64,000 bases of DNA from Saxidomus purpurata (GCA_022818135.1 JAFMSR010000007.1:3898181-3962180); one strand, 5' to 3'; positions 50,901 to 57,806 are shown, counted from the stretch's first letter. The notes: a model not told the origin generated them from the letters alone. Made by a program: numbers and translations.

Positions 50901-52486
50901 GACCCCTTGGCTCTTTTACCTGCCCAGTGTGTAGCACCTACACACACAAGACTACCTCTGGGTTTCTAACCAGTTCATCTCTAGAGGGGTGGGAAACACT
51001 GTAAAGTGTTTCAGGGACTTTGGAATGGTAGTCCAATGTGTTAAAACCATTAGACCATCGTCCCACCCCATATCTATACTGTATTAAATTCTTATCAATA
51101 GTCACTTCCATAAGGTACATGTTTTACCTGTCTTTCAATGCATACTGTGCCTCCAAATCATTAACAACAAACGGTTTGTGCAAGTTCTTGTATTGGATAG
51201 CTTTTTCCAGTGGAAATCCATGCGAGAAGAAAGCGATGAGGGCGTCTACAACAGGCCAGTCCTCAACATTTTGCTCTAAGATAACACTCTCTTCAAATAC
51301 TTCAATCTGCAATGAATGAGACAGTATATTTTCATTTTTCAAAGAAACTGCTTCTAAAATTAACTTGTTCCATGTTTGATGCAGTAACCATGACTGATCC
51401 TACAATTACTGGACATGACTGGGCAACCAATATCTGACATAACTACAGGGAAACCCAAATGTATCTGGAAGGTGATTACTGAAGTCTTACATTTTCGGAA
51501 AAAAGAGCACAAGTTTTGGTAAAACTTGAAAAAATTATAAATGCATTTTCCTCATTTCTGCAAGATTTTGCACAGTTTTGTTTCCTGAAATTTTGTGAAA
51601 TTTTCAACAACTAAAAAGAGAAAGATAATATTGTCACTTCTGTTGTATTTGTTTATAATTGTATTAACCTGATGAAGGCATTTAAACCAAAACATCAAAC
51701 TGTGGTAAAGCTGTTTTATAAAATTCATGTGTTGTTATCCACCACCTGAAATTTTCATGTAATGTCACCACATAAAAGTGAAGAGCAAAATTTTCAATTT
51801 AAAATTGTTTATCTTACAAAAGATCATGGAAGCAAATGCTTACAATTAATGAAGATTGTGTACCAGTAATTTGTTTTTTGTTTCTGCTGCAACATTACAA
51901 GGTAAATCAAGCTTATCCCCACTTTAAACATTAATTTTATGGGTTACTGGTGAACTGAGTTCATTAGAAGTACTAGAGAAATGTTTCATGCTGCATAATT
52001 TAAGTCATCAATCAGGTTTGTTTTTTGTCATTTTGCAAACTTAGATAATTATACTGAATTAATTTTAAATCTGAATATTTAAGAGCAGATCTCTTAGCAG
52101 GGAATATAATTATAATGCATTGAAATAAATTTGTCAGTTATTAATGTTCTACTGCGTAAATGTATTTTCTAAACCGTTTCACCTGTACCCATGGTCGCAA
52201 TTTACTTAAACCAACACCAGTATCAGATTGCTTTACTTAATTCAGTGAGGAAGTCAATATATAACTTCCATTTTCCTCAACATCTTATGTGAACTTTCCA
52301 ATAATTTTTTAAATGAAAGGATAAGACAGTAAGACAAAATGTGTTGTGCCAACGGTAGAGACTTACCTGTAAATGTTCAAATCTCTCGAGTCTCATTAGT
52401 ATTTCCTTCATTGGTTTCGATTTCGCTTTCTTTGCCATTGCACATATTCCCACCCTTATCTTCTGACCATCTAAATTTTTTTGAAA
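11805..52486 (-). CDS. PPIP5K: PPIP5K / VIP1 inositol pyrophosphate kinase gene (24 coding exons found, 5' end missing)
   Basis: The family is a two-domain cytosolic enzyme. Its ATP-grasp domain phosphorylates InsP6 and 5-InsP7 at the 1 position, and its histidine-phosphatase-like domain can remove that phosphate. Numbering here starts at the first residue of exon 1. The kinase part is about residues 1-344 and includes [47 protein letters not shown], and the metal-binding region CGFD (270-273) with CDVNG (284-288). The phosphatase part starts with RHGDRTP (355-361) and goes on with [73 protein letters not shown] and [12 protein letters not shown]. An acidic tail follows. All introns join in phase with GT/AG ends. 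The family and domain order are seen directly in the sequence; enzyme activity is inferred from conservation. The start codon and first exon are not identified, and the stop at 11805 is one of two possible 3' ends. Confidence 0.95.
12312..12471 (-). CDS. PPIP5K: PPIP5K exon 23 (tail)
   Basis: 160 bp, residues 1201-1254. It encodes [20 protein letters not shown], then [17 protein letters not shown] and [16 protein letters not shown]. It is rich in Ser/Thr and probably phosphorylated. The donor GTAAGT at 12311 was preferred to the weaker GTTTGA four bases further on. Confidence 0.76.
13012..13098 (-). CDS. PPIP5K: PPIP5K exon 22 (tail)
   Basis: 87 bp, residues 1172-1200. It encodes [20 protein letters not shown] then DDASAQTEK, a Pro/Asp-rich segment with a Trp pair. 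The acceptor is ttttcag and the donor is GTTTGT. Phase is preserved. Confidence 0.8.
13492..14298 (-). CDS. PPIP5K: PPIP5K exon 21, large acidic exon
   Basis: 807 bp, residues 903-1171, phase 0 at both ends, by far the largest exon. It is rich in Glu, Asp, Ser, Lys and Val with little sign of folding, so it is probably a disordered tail. One basic patch (LKIKKTRKF) could be a nuclear-localisation signal. Near the end, [15 protein letters not shown] resembles an FFAT motif. It was assigned to this gene by its acceptor (gacag), its donor (GTAAGA) and in-phase joins on both sides. It is not clearly alignable with the vertebrate tail. The real exon begins with GKKAHEGG after the acceptor, not at the in-frame TTG. 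Confidence 0.82.
14347..15429 (-). mobile_element. Helentron-like element, family E
   Basis: Starts aactagaactgtcacaagag then tgacaaattatacccccaca. Ends cgttttgtgggggtataa; ttatacccccacaa pairs with ttgtgggggtataa. The terminal hairpin is gtcac/gtgac. The body has units with gtaacagtgaccttgacctt, gaccctagtgacc and aagcttcctctc. A gaccgaccgaccgac tract precedes the end. It sits in the intron between exons 20 and 21. Confidence 0.78.
15694..16278 (-). mobile_element. Helentron-like element, family I
   Basis: Starts cacaagaaatgcggcaatgc then cgccaaaccagattttcaac. Ends attgaaaacctggttaaaaa, so aaccagattttcaa pairs with the end. The hairpin is gcggca/tgccgc. Two units of about 145 bp are almost identical (15885-16175). 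A cgcccatccgcccatccgcc tract precedes the end. Confidence 0.72.
16175..17205. other. Introns around exon 20
   Basis: Apart from the end of the I element and exon 20, only AT-rich intron sequence is seen here. Confidence 0.5.
16752..16877 (-). CDS. PPIP5K: PPIP5K exon 20 (end of phosphatase domain)
   Basis: 126 bp, residues 861-902, phase 0 at both ends. It encodes [20 protein letters not shown], then a loop and [23 protein letters not shown] is the conserved last strand of the phosphatase region. The acceptor is ttacag and the donor is GTAAGT. Confidence 0.92.
17206..17313 (-). CDS. PPIP5K: PPIP5K exon 19
   Basis: 108 bp, residues 825-860, phase 0 at both ends. It encodes [20 protein letters not shown], then [16 protein letters not shown]. 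The family equivalent is [25 protein letters not shown]. The acceptor is tttcag and the donor is GTACAG. Confidence 0.93.
17331..17420. repeat. Old DNA-transposon-like repeat
   Basis: tacagtaaactccatttata then acaaactccttgggacc is typical of the ends of small Tc1/mariner-type MITEs. A partial inverse, gagtttgttata, follows. Confidence 0.35.
17796..17910 (-). CDS. PPIP5K: PPIP5K exon 18 (phosphatase)
   Basis: 115 bp, residues 786-824. It encodes [20 protein letters not shown] then [27 protein letters not shown] supplies the second catalytic-histidine region of the fold. The acceptor is ttgtag and the donor is GTATGT. Confidence 0.93.
18579..18712 (-). CDS. PPIP5K: PPIP5K exon 17
   Basis: 134 bp, residues 742-786. 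It encodes [20 protein letters not shown] then [11 protein letters not shown] and an acidic SDEEST stretch. EYGIT after VIPQ is the expected family order. The acceptor is ttatag and the donor is GTGAGT. Confidence 0.91.
19075..19301 (-). CDS. PPIP5K: PPIP5K exon 16 (phosphatase)
   Basis: 227 bp, residues 666-741. It encodes [40 protein letters not shown] and [11 protein letters not shown], a hallmark PPIP5K segment. The acceptor is ttacag and the donor is GTAGGT. The donor lies inside a small run of repeated GTAGGTCAAGG motifs (plus strand 19010-19075). Confidence 0.95.
19413..21190 (-). mobile_element. Helentron-like element(s), family H, probably two joined copies
   Basis: Starts aactagaactatcactgaag then gtgatgaatacccccc. 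A run of units with acatggaccatgcacaacta and ttctgaccaggg ends near 20121 (gtgtgtggtataataa). After about 390 bp of other sequence a second set of units (atgaagactgtgggtcaaag, atcaataggg) ends cgttgtgcgggggtataa at 21190. Both sets carry gtgaccttgacctttgac. A gacggacggccggacg tract precedes the final end. Confidence 0.66.
21764..21905 (-). CDS. PPIP5K: PPIP5K exon 15
   Basis: 142 bp, residues 619-666. It encodes [20 protein letters not shown], then [17 protein letters not shown], matching the family's IKNP..CDxVY block. The acceptor is cattag and the donor is GTAAGC. The plus-strand open frame over it is a shadow. Confidence 0.91.
22284..22350 (-). CDS. PPIP5K: PPIP5K exon 14
   Basis: 67 bp, residues 596-618, found by phase continuity. 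It encodes [20 protein letters not shown], matching the family's helix ending in FTxED. The acceptor is tttcag and the donor is GTTTGT. Confidence 0.88.
23019..23131 (-). CDS. PPIP5K: PPIP5K exon 13
   Basis: 113 bp, residues 559-596. It encodes [20 protein letters not shown] then [10 protein letters not shown], matching the family. The acceptor is ttatag and the donor is GTGAGT. It leaves two bases (AT). Confidence 0.92.
23415..24561 (-). mobile_element. Helentron-like element, family C
   Basis: Starts acaagagctgtcagtaggac then agcgcgcttgactttt. Ends cttcgaaaagtcgagctaaa. It closely resembles the nested copy at 4698-5518 but is longer, with an extra block of diverged units. It fills nearly the whole intron between exons 12 and 13. 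Confidence 0.78.
24665..24783 (-). CDS. PPIP5K: PPIP5K exon 12 (phosphatase)
   Basis: 119 bp, residues 519-558. It encodes [20 protein letters not shown], then [12 protein letters not shown], a near-invariant block of the family that lines the phosphatase pocket. The acceptor is ttctag and the donor is GTTTGT. The following intron is filled almost completely by one C-family element. Confidence 0.93.
25207..25332 (-). CDS. PPIP5K: PPIP5K exon 11 (phosphatase)
   Basis: 126 bp, residues 477-519. It encodes [20 protein letters not shown] then [14 protein letters not shown] and YPGGQG, matching the family's [10 protein letters not shown] block. The acceptor is ttatag and the donor is GTATAT. Confidence 0.93.
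25333..27044. other. Intron sequence without a gene
   Basis: Long AT-rich stretch of the intron between exons 10b and 11. Small frames near 25340 and 25892 show no family motif. Confidence 0.55.
27045..27150. repeat. 27-bp minisatellite, about four copies
   Basis: Four near-identical units of cctatcaacacttcttattg followed by tggaagt. Translation gives WKSYQHFLL repeated, which is not a gene. Confidence 0.85.
27619..28855 (-). mobile_element. Helentron-like element, family D
   Basis: Starts aaacacgagggccatgatgg then ccctttatcgctcaccc. Ends agctcaccctgagccagctc then aggtgagctaaaaa. Contains about seven tandem units of 147 bp with aacaacctttctgacaaatt, tccaggatatttgggctg and gtgacctagtttttgacccc. 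A ggacggacgacggacgatgg tract precedes the end. Confidence 0.8.
28941..29676. mobile_element. Inverted-repeat element J, intact copy
   Basis: Bounded by cttggtcacata and tatgtgaccagg, an inverted pair. The interior is dense in short palindromes such as cgtacg and tacgta-like runs, and matches both halves of the copy at 4110-6856. It has no coding capacity. Superfamily unknown. Confidence 0.55.
29850..30973 (-). mobile_element. Helentron-like element, family E
   Basis: Starts aactagaactgtcacaagag then tgacgaattatacccccaca, ends cgttttgtgggggtataa. The units match the copy at 14347-15429. Parts near 30370, 30545-30680 and 30885-30950 are distorted by runs of C and A and look like sequencing or assembly errors. 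Confidence 0.76.
31539..31642 (-). CDS. PPIP5K: PPIP5K exon 10b (duplicated, probably mutually exclusive)
   Basis: 104 bp. It encodes [20 protein letters not shown], then [14 protein letters not shown], clearly homologous to exon 10a but shorter and different after the shared GINRK..QLKYQP core. The acceptor is atgtag and the donor is GTAAGT. Its entry and exit phases equal those of 10a. Splicing 10a to 10b would read C-M-S-S-L-E-stop. An earlier GTTTGT at the SSD codons is a weaker alternative donor in the same phase. Confidence 0.85.
31868..33612 (-). mobile_element. Helentron-like element, family D, between exons 10b and 10a
   Basis: Starts aacaagagggccatgatggc then cctttatcgctcaccc. Ends agctcaccctgagcctacag then ctcaggtgagctaaaaa. 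About eleven tandem units of about 147 bp, some nearly identical. It is the bulk of the intron that separates the two alternative exons. Confidence 0.82.
33613..34452. other. Intron sequence without a gene
   Basis: AT-rich intron sequence upstream of the 10a donor. No repeat or gene recognised. Confidence 0.5.
34453..34577 (-). CDS. PPIP5K: PPIP5K exon 10a (alternative version)
   Basis: 125 bp, residues 435-477. It encodes [20 protein letters not shown], then [20 protein letters not shown]. It is the version closest to the usual family sequence. It needs one base to complete the incoming codon and leaves one base (T), exactly like exon 10b. The acceptor is atttag and the donor is GTACGT. Confidence 0.9.
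34578..36143. other. Intron 9, mostly unique
   Basis: Contains a 23-bp direct duplication around 35060-35105 (acccagtaccctactgatag) and the small inverted-repeat element at 35140-35340. The remainder is AT-rich with no gene. Confidence 0.5.
35140..35340. mobile_element. Small MITE-like element, about 200 bp
   Basis: Ends cagtcttcccgaaaa and tttttcaggaaggctg are inverted copies with two or three mismatches. Internal gtcaggcaaa and gtctgactg-type repeats are arranged as a long imperfect palindrome. No target duplication could be fixed. Confidence 0.5.
36144..36329 (-). CDS. PPIP5K: PPIP5K exon 9
   Basis: 186 bp, residues 373-435. It encodes [20 protein letters not shown], then [15 protein letters not shown] and [10 protein letters not shown]. 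In vertebrate PPIP5Ks this area also contributes to a split PH-like, lipid-binding module. The true acceptor is cgtcag at 36330; the open frame upstream of it is intronic. It leaves two bases (AT), completed by G from either version of exon 10. Confidence 0.94.
36431..36560. mobile_element. MITE-like element with inner perfect hairpin
   Basis: Ends ctattctaacgcac and gtgtgttagaaa are inverted. Inside is a perfect 11-bp stem, aacgatgttac with gtaacatcgtt. An adjacent stretch to 36700 has further inverted copies of aaccgt and acggtt. Confidence 0.45.
36700..37750. other. Intron sequence without a gene
   Basis: AT-rich intron between exons 8 and 9. The small frames at 36667-36954 overlap on both strands and show no motif. 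Confidence 0.5.
37751..37837 (-). CDS. PPIP5K: PPIP5K exon 8 (phosphatase RHG motif)
   Basis: 87 bp, residues 344-373. It encodes [20 protein letters not shown] and MKMEV. RHGDRTP (355-361) is the RHGxRxP signature of histidine acid phosphatases, with His356 as the expected nucleophile. The acceptor is ctgtag and the donor is GTAAGA. Confidence 0.95.
38228..39003 (-). mobile_element. Helentron-like element, family G
   Basis: Starts aaactagatgggtgtacagt then a tttgtgtcgccct arm. Ends agggcgacacaaaaat, so tgtgtcgccct pairs with agggcgacaca. Four units with aaaaaggggcataactctgt, caaatatgaccttgacc and ttaagaaatggcaaagttat. A gacggacggacagacagagg tract precedes the end. It lies between exons 7 and 8. 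Confidence 0.76.
39362..39472 (-). CDS. PPIP5K: PPIP5K exon 7 (kinase end and linker)
   Basis: 111 bp, residues 307-344. It reads [12 protein letters not shown], then [15 protein letters not shown], the linker that leads into the phosphatase domain. The larger open frame over the same bases is in another frame and is a shadow. The donor is GTAAGT. Confidence 0.9.
39473..40243. other. Intron 6 without a gene
   Basis: Unique-looking AT-rich intron sequence. No repeat was recognised. Confidence 0.5.
40244..40365 (-). CDS. PPIP5K: PPIP5K exon 6 (kinase, metal-binding site)
   Basis: 122 bp, residues 267-307. It encodes [20 protein letters not shown] followed by FSFVKNS and [10 protein letters not shown]. 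Asp273, Asp285 and Asn287 match the acidic and Asn residues that hold magnesium in the family, so the kinase site appears intact. The acceptor is tttcag and the donor is GTAAAT. Confidence 0.94.
40514..41156 (-). mobile_element. Helentron-like element, family A
   Basis: Starts acaagagggccaacttggcc then ctataaagctcacc. Ends agctcacccgagctaaaaag. The body is the usual A phrases, degenerate. Just after it (41157-41250) a fragment with ggcaagacagtgactcagat and agtaagatactcccc resembles an old C-family end. Confidence 0.68.
41273..41536 (-). CDS. PPIP5K: PPIP5K exon 5 (kinase core)
   Basis: 264 bp, residues 179-266, phase 0 at both ends. It encodes [29 protein letters not shown] and [17 protein letters not shown], then the AFK end. 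This is the most conserved stretch of the kinase, bearing substrate- and nucleotide-binding residues. The acceptor is gtttag and the donor is GTAAGT. Confidence 0.95.
41537..42880. other. Intron sequence without a gene
   Basis: AT-rich. A local duplication of gcagaagtatatcttcaata around 41908 and 41973 is the only structure seen. Confidence 0.5.
42881..44330. repeat. Old, degenerate tandem repeats
   Basis: 42950-43100 has imperfect units of aacagaaatgtttgcacaag, with similar phrases at 44095-44230. Between them, 43340-44040 carries about four diverged units with gtgaccttgacctcaggagt, ggtggctgggtgttgt and gtgaagttatat. They look like decayed F-type cores without clear ends. Confidence 0.5.
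44669..45772 (-). mobile_element. Mosaic Helentron-like element: E head, B and H cores
   Basis: Head is E type (aactagaactgtcacaagag, then cccccacaatac and E units to about 44957). At a sharp point it changes to three B-type units (44958-45400), then to two H-type units (45405-45700; tgaagactgtgggtcaaagg). It ends with an H-type close, cgttgtgcgggggtata. One head and one end enclose three core families. Confidence 0.72.
46048..46199 (-). CDS. PPIP5K: PPIP5K exon 4 (kinase, ATP site)
   Basis: 152 bp, residues 128-178. It encodes [20 protein letters not shown] then NIYIYFP and [18 protein letters not shown] holds a lysine that contacts ATP in the family, and SAGGG is the glycine-rich loop. The open frame runs on past the donor GTCAGA at 46047, but that extension is intronic. 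Confidence 0.94.
46373..46734 (-). mobile_element. Short A/D-type Helentron-like element
   Basis: Starts aacaagagggccaatattgc then cctatatggcccacctga. Ends tttttcaggtgagctaaaaa. Two diverged units. A gacagaaaacgggggaagg tract precedes the end. Confidence 0.62.
46972..47054 (-). CDS. PPIP5K: PPIP5K exon 3 (kinase)
   Basis: 83 bp, residues 100-128. It is too short to show as an open frame and was found by extending the split Arg codon of exon 2. It reads [20 protein letters not shown] then NRDDVEK, the expected family segment between the QYALKDR helix and the FVEKPV strand. The acceptor is ttttag and the donor is GTTTGA. Confidence 0.9.
47612..48692 (-). mobile_element. A-headed, D-ended chimera nested in the C-type element
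   Basis: Head acaagagggccatgatggcc then an A-type body to 47855. Next a minisatellite (47856-48110), then D-type 147-bp units and a D-type end (gacggacgacggacgg tract, then tacctgagccgctcaggtag). The terminal gagct has decayed. Confidence 0.64.
47856..48110. repeat. Minisatellite with core tgatcatgatctgcac
   Basis: Six units of about 35-55 bp, each gctgtctgatcatgatctgc followed by a variable T-rich spacer. A single copy of the core also occurs at 12136-12151 and a variant at 37998-38014. Confidence 0.75.
50843..51127. other. Intron sequence without a gene
   Basis: Short intron stretch after exon 2. Nothing recognised. Confidence 0.5.
51128..51306 (-). CDS. PPIP5K: PPIP5K exon 2 (kinase)
   Basis: 179 bp, residues 41-100, enters in phase 0 and leaves two bases. 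It encodes [26 protein letters not shown] and [17 protein letters not shown], the second N-terminal subdomain of the ATP-grasp kinase. The acceptor is attgcag and the donor is GTAAAA. Confidence 0.94.
51307..52366. other. Intron 1 as found
   Basis: AT-rich, apparently free of repeats. It is one of the few element-free introns in the window. Confidence 0.5.
52367..52486 (-). CDS. PPIP5K: PPIP5K exon 1 as found (kinase N-terminus)
   Basis: 120 bp, residues 1-40, phase 0 at both ends. It encodes [20 protein letters not shown], the first beta strand and loop of the family's kinase region. The acceptor is tttcag at 52487 and the donor is GTAAGT at 52366. Since the exon opens with an acceptor, at least one more exon with the initiator Met must lie upstream (to the right). 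The 28-bp satellite starts about 110 bp upstream. Confidence 0.93.
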
Positions 52487-52597
52487 CTGAAACAAAAATC
52501 AAATTTTACGGTCAAACTGCAAGTGATTTTGAAACGTATCCTAAGACACAGCCTTTCATTTCTATTCAAGGTTAGCATGTACATGTTGAAAGTGTAA

Positions 52598-54835
52598 GAA
52601 GCTGTTGATATGGACATAAAATATAGAAGCTGTTGATATGGACATTAAATATAGAAGCTGTTAATATGGACATTAAATATAGAAGCTGTTAATATGGACA
52701 TTAAATATAGAAGCTGTTAATATGGACATAAAATATTGAAGCTGTTAATATGGACATTAAATATAGAAGCTGTTAATATGGACATTAAATATAGAAGCTG
52801 TTAATATGGACATTAAATATAGAAGCTGTTAATATGGACATTAAATAGAGAAGCTGTTAATATGGACATAAAATATAGAAGCTGTTGATATGGACATTAA
52901 ATATAGAAGCTGTTAATATGGACATAAAATATTGAAGCTGTTGATATGGACATTAAATATAGAAGCTGTTGATATGGACATTAAATATAGAAGCTGTTAA
53001 TATGGACATAAAATATTGAAGCTGTTGATATGGACATTAAATATAGAAGCTGTTAATATGGACATTAAATAGAGAAGCTGTTAATATGGACATTAAATAT
53101 AGAAGCTGTTGATATGGACATTAAATATAGAAGCTGTTAATATGGACATAAAATATAGAAGCTGTTGATATGGACATTAAATATAGAAGCTGTTAATATG
53201 GACATAAAATATAGAAGCTGTTAATATGGACATAAAATACAGAAGCTGTTGATATGGACATTAAATATAGAAGCTGTTAATATGGACATTAAATATAGAA
53301 GCTGTTAATATGGACATAAAATATTGAAGCTGTTGATATGGACATTAAATATTGAAGCTGTTGATATGGACATTAAATATAGAAGCTGTTAATATGGACA
53401 TAAAATATTGAAGCTGTTAATATGGACATAAAATATTGAAGCTGTTGATATGGACATTAAATATTGAAGCTGTTGATACTGACATTAAATATAGAAGCTG
53501 TTAATATGGACATAAAATATTGAAGCTGTTGATATGGACATTAAATATAGAAGCTGTTAATATGGACATAAAATATAGAAGCTGTTGATATGGACATTAA
53601 ATATAGAAGCTGTTAATATGGACATAAAATATTGAAGCTGTTGATATGGACATTAAATATAGAAGCTGTTAATATGGACATAAAATATAGAAGCTGTTGA
53701 TATGGACATTAAATATAGAAGCTGTTGATATGGACATTAAATATAGAAGCTGTTAATATGGACATAAAATATTGAAGCTGTTGATATGGACATAAAATAT
53801 AGAAGCTGTTGATATGGACATTAAATATAGAAGCTGTTAATATGGACATTAAATATTGAAGCTGTTAATATGGACATAAAATATTGAAGCTGTTAATATG
53901 GACATTAAATATAGAAGCTGTTGATATGGACATAAAATATAGAAGCTGTTAATATGGACATAAAATATAGAAGCTGTTGATATGGACATTAAATATTGAA
54001 GCTGTTAATATGGACATAAAATATTGAAGCTGTTAATATGGACATTAAATATAGAAGCTGTTAATATGGACATAAAATATTGAAGCTGTTAATATGGACA
54101 TTAAATATAGAAGCTGTTGATATGGACATAAAATATAGAAGCTGTTAATATGGACATAAAATATAGAAGCTGTTGATATGGACATAAAATATAGAAGCTG
54201 TTAATATGGACATAAAATATAGAAGCTGTTGATATGGACATTAAATATTGAAGCTGTTAATATGGACATTAAATATAGAAGCTGTTGATATGGACATAAA
54301 ATATAGAAGCTGTTAATATGGACATAAAATATAGAAGCTGTTGATATGGACATTAAATATTGAAGCTGTTAATATGGACATAAAATATTGAAGCTGTTAA
54401 TATGGACATAAAATATTGAAGCTGTTGATACTGACATTAAATATAGAAGCTGTTAATATGGACATAAAATATTGAAGCTGTTGATATGGACATTAAATAT
54501 TGAAGCTGTTGATACTGACATTAAATATAGAAGCTGTTAATATGGACATAAAATATTGAAGCTGTTGATATGGACATTAAATATAGAAGCTGTTAATATG
54601 GACATAAAATATAGAAGCTGTTGATATGGACATTAAATATAGAAGCTGTTAATATGGACATTAAATATAGAAGCTGTTGATATGGACATTAAATATAGAA
54701 GCTGTTGATATGGACATAAAATATTGAAGCTGTTGATATGGACATTAAATAGAGAAGCTGTTAATATGGACATTAAATAGAGAAGCTGTTAGTATGGACA
54801 TTAAATAGAGAAGCTGTTAATATTGACATGAAATC
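52598..54835. repeat. 28-bp satellite, about 80 copies
   Basis: Unit gaagctgttaatatggacat then taaatata. Variation is confined to a few positions: a or g after gctgtt, tt or ta after ggaca, and atag, attg or agag at the unit end. These combine in recurring patterns. On the gene strand each unit contains ATTAACAG or ATCAACAG followed by CTTC. It starts about 110 bp upstream of the exon 1 acceptor. Confidence 0.95.
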
Positions 54836-55129
54836 AGAATCCGCCTTTTAAAGTGATATACAGTTATATACCTTTTAAAAAGACCATCATTATTTTATAG
54901 ACATTAAGCACTGATACACATTCTTTGAAAATAAAATATTACCAATGTTATTTACATAATATACACAATACACACCCCACTGACACAGTATATAAAATTT
55001 ATGTAACAATAATTATAAGAATAAAATCTTTATTTATAGGATGTTAACATTAAGTAAATATACAAAACATTTGGCTTATTTACAATGTGTCTTTCTGAAA
55101 AGAAATAACATTTATACAACTAACAATTG

Positions 55130-55295
55130 AATGGATGGATGGACATGATGGATGGATTGATGGATGGATGCATGAATGCATGAATGAATGAATGAATGGA
55201 CAAATTGACAAATGAATGAATGATTGAATGAATGAATGAATGAATGAATGAATGAATGAATGAATGAATGAATGAATGAATGAATGAATGAATGC
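55130..55295. repeat. GAAT microsatellite
   Basis: Runs of gaatgaatgaat, with a ggatggatggat block before it. The long IHSFIHSF frames on the minus strand are its translation and not a gene. Confidence 0.95.
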
Positions 55296-55698
55296 TTAGA
55301 GAATAAAAGAATGCAGAATAAATGAACATTTTCTAAAGCAATATTAACTATAGCATGTATAGCAGATGTACTCGACAAACACTCACTGATTGAGAAAAAA
55401 CAGTTCAATAATTATGTTGAAACATTTCATGCTTTTATTATTGGACCTGCACAAATTAAGACATGGTACTTACATGTATCACTTCTGTGAAGTGTAATTA
55501 AATTCTGACCAGGGATTTTGGAGATGAAGAGCACACCAGATTTTATTATGTTGAGCCCCTATGACCTTGACCTAGTGACACGAAACATGGACCATGCACA
55601 ACTAGGCATGGTACTAATCACTTCTGTCAAATATCATTAAATTGTGACCAGGGGTTTAGGAGATTAAGAGCGCACAAGATTTTACTATCTGAAGCCCC

Positions 55699-57806
55699 CA
55701 GGGATCAGGAAAACTAAAAATTTGACGGTCTGGACCGATTTTCAACTTGCTGGACCGATTCACATCACAAAAAATTGCTTAAAAAACTTGTCCGAGATTT
55801 TTAAAAAAAAGCCATAAAATCGCTCAAATATGACAAAAGAAGTTGCTTGTGTAATTACACATAGCATCTGTGTTATTAGCACCTATCTAATATCCCAATA
55901 AACGTGTCATGTTAATAACCGGCGGCGGTCTTTACCTAATTGGTCCAACACACCAGTTCTACAATACCTCAGGCGTCGCTAACATGTTATTGATTAAAGG
56001 ATTTTAATAAAGTGTTTGCAGCTCCGATTGACTTTATGCCGGACCGATTGTCTTTAGGCCGCTAATCATTACCTACACTTTGAAATGACCAAACTGTTTC
56101 AACATTACTTGTCATTATGTATTATTATGGCTTGATTAAAAACGATTCGGTCCACGTGTACTTTTGTAAGAAAACAAGATGAGATGAAAGAAATTAGTAA
56201 CGGCTGTCCCTCCCAAGTGCGAATGCCCCGAAAGAGGTGCCTCACAGTCTGTGTCCTCTCCATATGCTCAATAAATGTGCTATGTAATTTTAAATTCCTT
56301 CCATGCTGACGAGTAATCATGCATACGTATTCCATTACTTTAAACACTAAGTGTGACCTTGACCTTTGAGGTAGGGACTTGGGTCTTGCATGCGACACAT
56401 CCGCTTGATGTGCTAGACTTTGTGCACAGTTATTTTAAAATCCTTCAAAGCATAATAAAGTTATAGTCCGGACAAAAATGTATGCATATATACAGGATTC
56501 CATTACCTAAAACTCTAAGTGTGACCTTGACTTTTGTGGTAGGGATGTGGGTAAACACGATCACGCGTTGATGTGCAAGACATTTGTCAATTATTTAAAA
56601 TCCTTCAAGGATGACAAAGTTACGTTCACACGATGTGTTATTTGCTTATATAGAGATCATTACCTTAAACTCTAAGTAGACTTGACCTTTGAGCTAGGAC
56701 ATGGGTCTTGCACGACCCCTAATCGTCTCCTTGATGTGCTGACATTTGTGCCAAGTTATTTTAAAATCCTTCAATGCATGACAAAGTTACAGTCCGGACA
56801 CGAATGTATGCATATAAGTTGTATGCTATAAACCTTGGAGGAATCCTTACCTTCAAACTCTAAGTATGACCTTGACCTTTGAGCTAGGGCGGTGGTTCTT
56901 GCACGCGACACGTCGTCTTGATTGTGCTAGACATGTGTGCCTAGTCTATTTTAAACCTTCAATGCATGACAAAGTTACAGTCCGGACACGAATGTGTGCT
57001 ATATGAGGATTCCATAACCTTCACTACCCCAAGTGTGACCTTCACCTTTGAGGTAGGGATGTGGGTCTTGCACGCGACACGTCGTCTTGATGTGCTTGAC
57101 ATGTGTGCCAAGTTATTTTAAAATCCTTCCATGCATGACAAAGTTACAGCCGGACACGAATTTTTAAGACGGCAGACGGGCAGACGGACAGACGGTCAGC
57201 GGACACGGTCCGTCCTTCCCCCCCCCCCCCGGCATTAAATACCCCCCGGTTTAAAAAAAAACCCCCCAAATTGTGCCGGCTATATAATGTATCATGTTTC
57301 GGCATTCAATGCCTTTCGATTTATTGTTGAAATGGCACAACGCAACATATTTGTGATGTTCAAAAAATCAAATGACCGAAATGGCAAACTGGCTCATGAT
57401 AATCACGAGAATATTAACTGGAACCCGAAAGAAACAAATAACCAGACTGGCAACCGGTAGGTAAATGTTTCCGAAAGTCAAAAGGGCAATTAAGCCGACA
57501 GATAATGTTAATCGGACTGGCAACCTGAGAGACATAAAAAAAATATTCAAAACGAAACCATACAACAAAAATTTATAGCCCATACCTAACACATGGATTA
57601 TTACAAAACTTTATGGGGGTGACTTTGAACGTAATTCTAATTCTAAGTTCTAATCGAAATTGAACACACTTTCAATGATAAAATCACATGGAAATTATTA
57701 TATTTATTTATGAAAACTGGCTCGATATTATTCTTATTACTTAGGGCTGACAATGTGCCCTTAGCTTGTCCAGACCAATTGAGATTTGAAAATTTCCTGA
57801 TCCCTG
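55699..57806. mobile_element. hAT-like element nested in family H
   Basis: Ends cagggatcaggaaa and tttcctgatccctg are a perfect 14-bp inverted repeat. It is flanked by gaagcccc and caagcccc, an 8-bp duplication with one change. Subterminal ctggaccgatt and aatcggtcc-type repeats are seen. No transposase frame was recognised, so it is probably non-autonomous. It holds a nested F copy. Confidence 0.75.
56197..57265 (-). mobile_element. Family F element nested in the hAT-like element
   Basis: Starts acggctgtccctcccaagtg then cgaatgccccgaaag. Five units with gtgaccttgacctttgaggt, gggtcttgcacgcgacac and gttattttaaaatccttc, damaged by small deletions. The end (57220-57270) is a C-run and A-run blur where gccccctttgggggcat would be expected. 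Confidence 0.65.

Noticed and set aside
52598..54835. CRISPR-like regular array
   Set aside because: The 28-bp units are head to tail with no spacers, in animal DNA. It is a satellite.
55112..55408. 98-residue frame with IHSFIHSF repeats
   Set aside because: It is the translation of the GAAT microsatellite.
57368..57592. Hydrophobic 74-residue frame as a membrane protein or transposase piece
   Set aside because: It lies inside the hAT-like element, has no recognisable motif, and arises from a short-repeat region.
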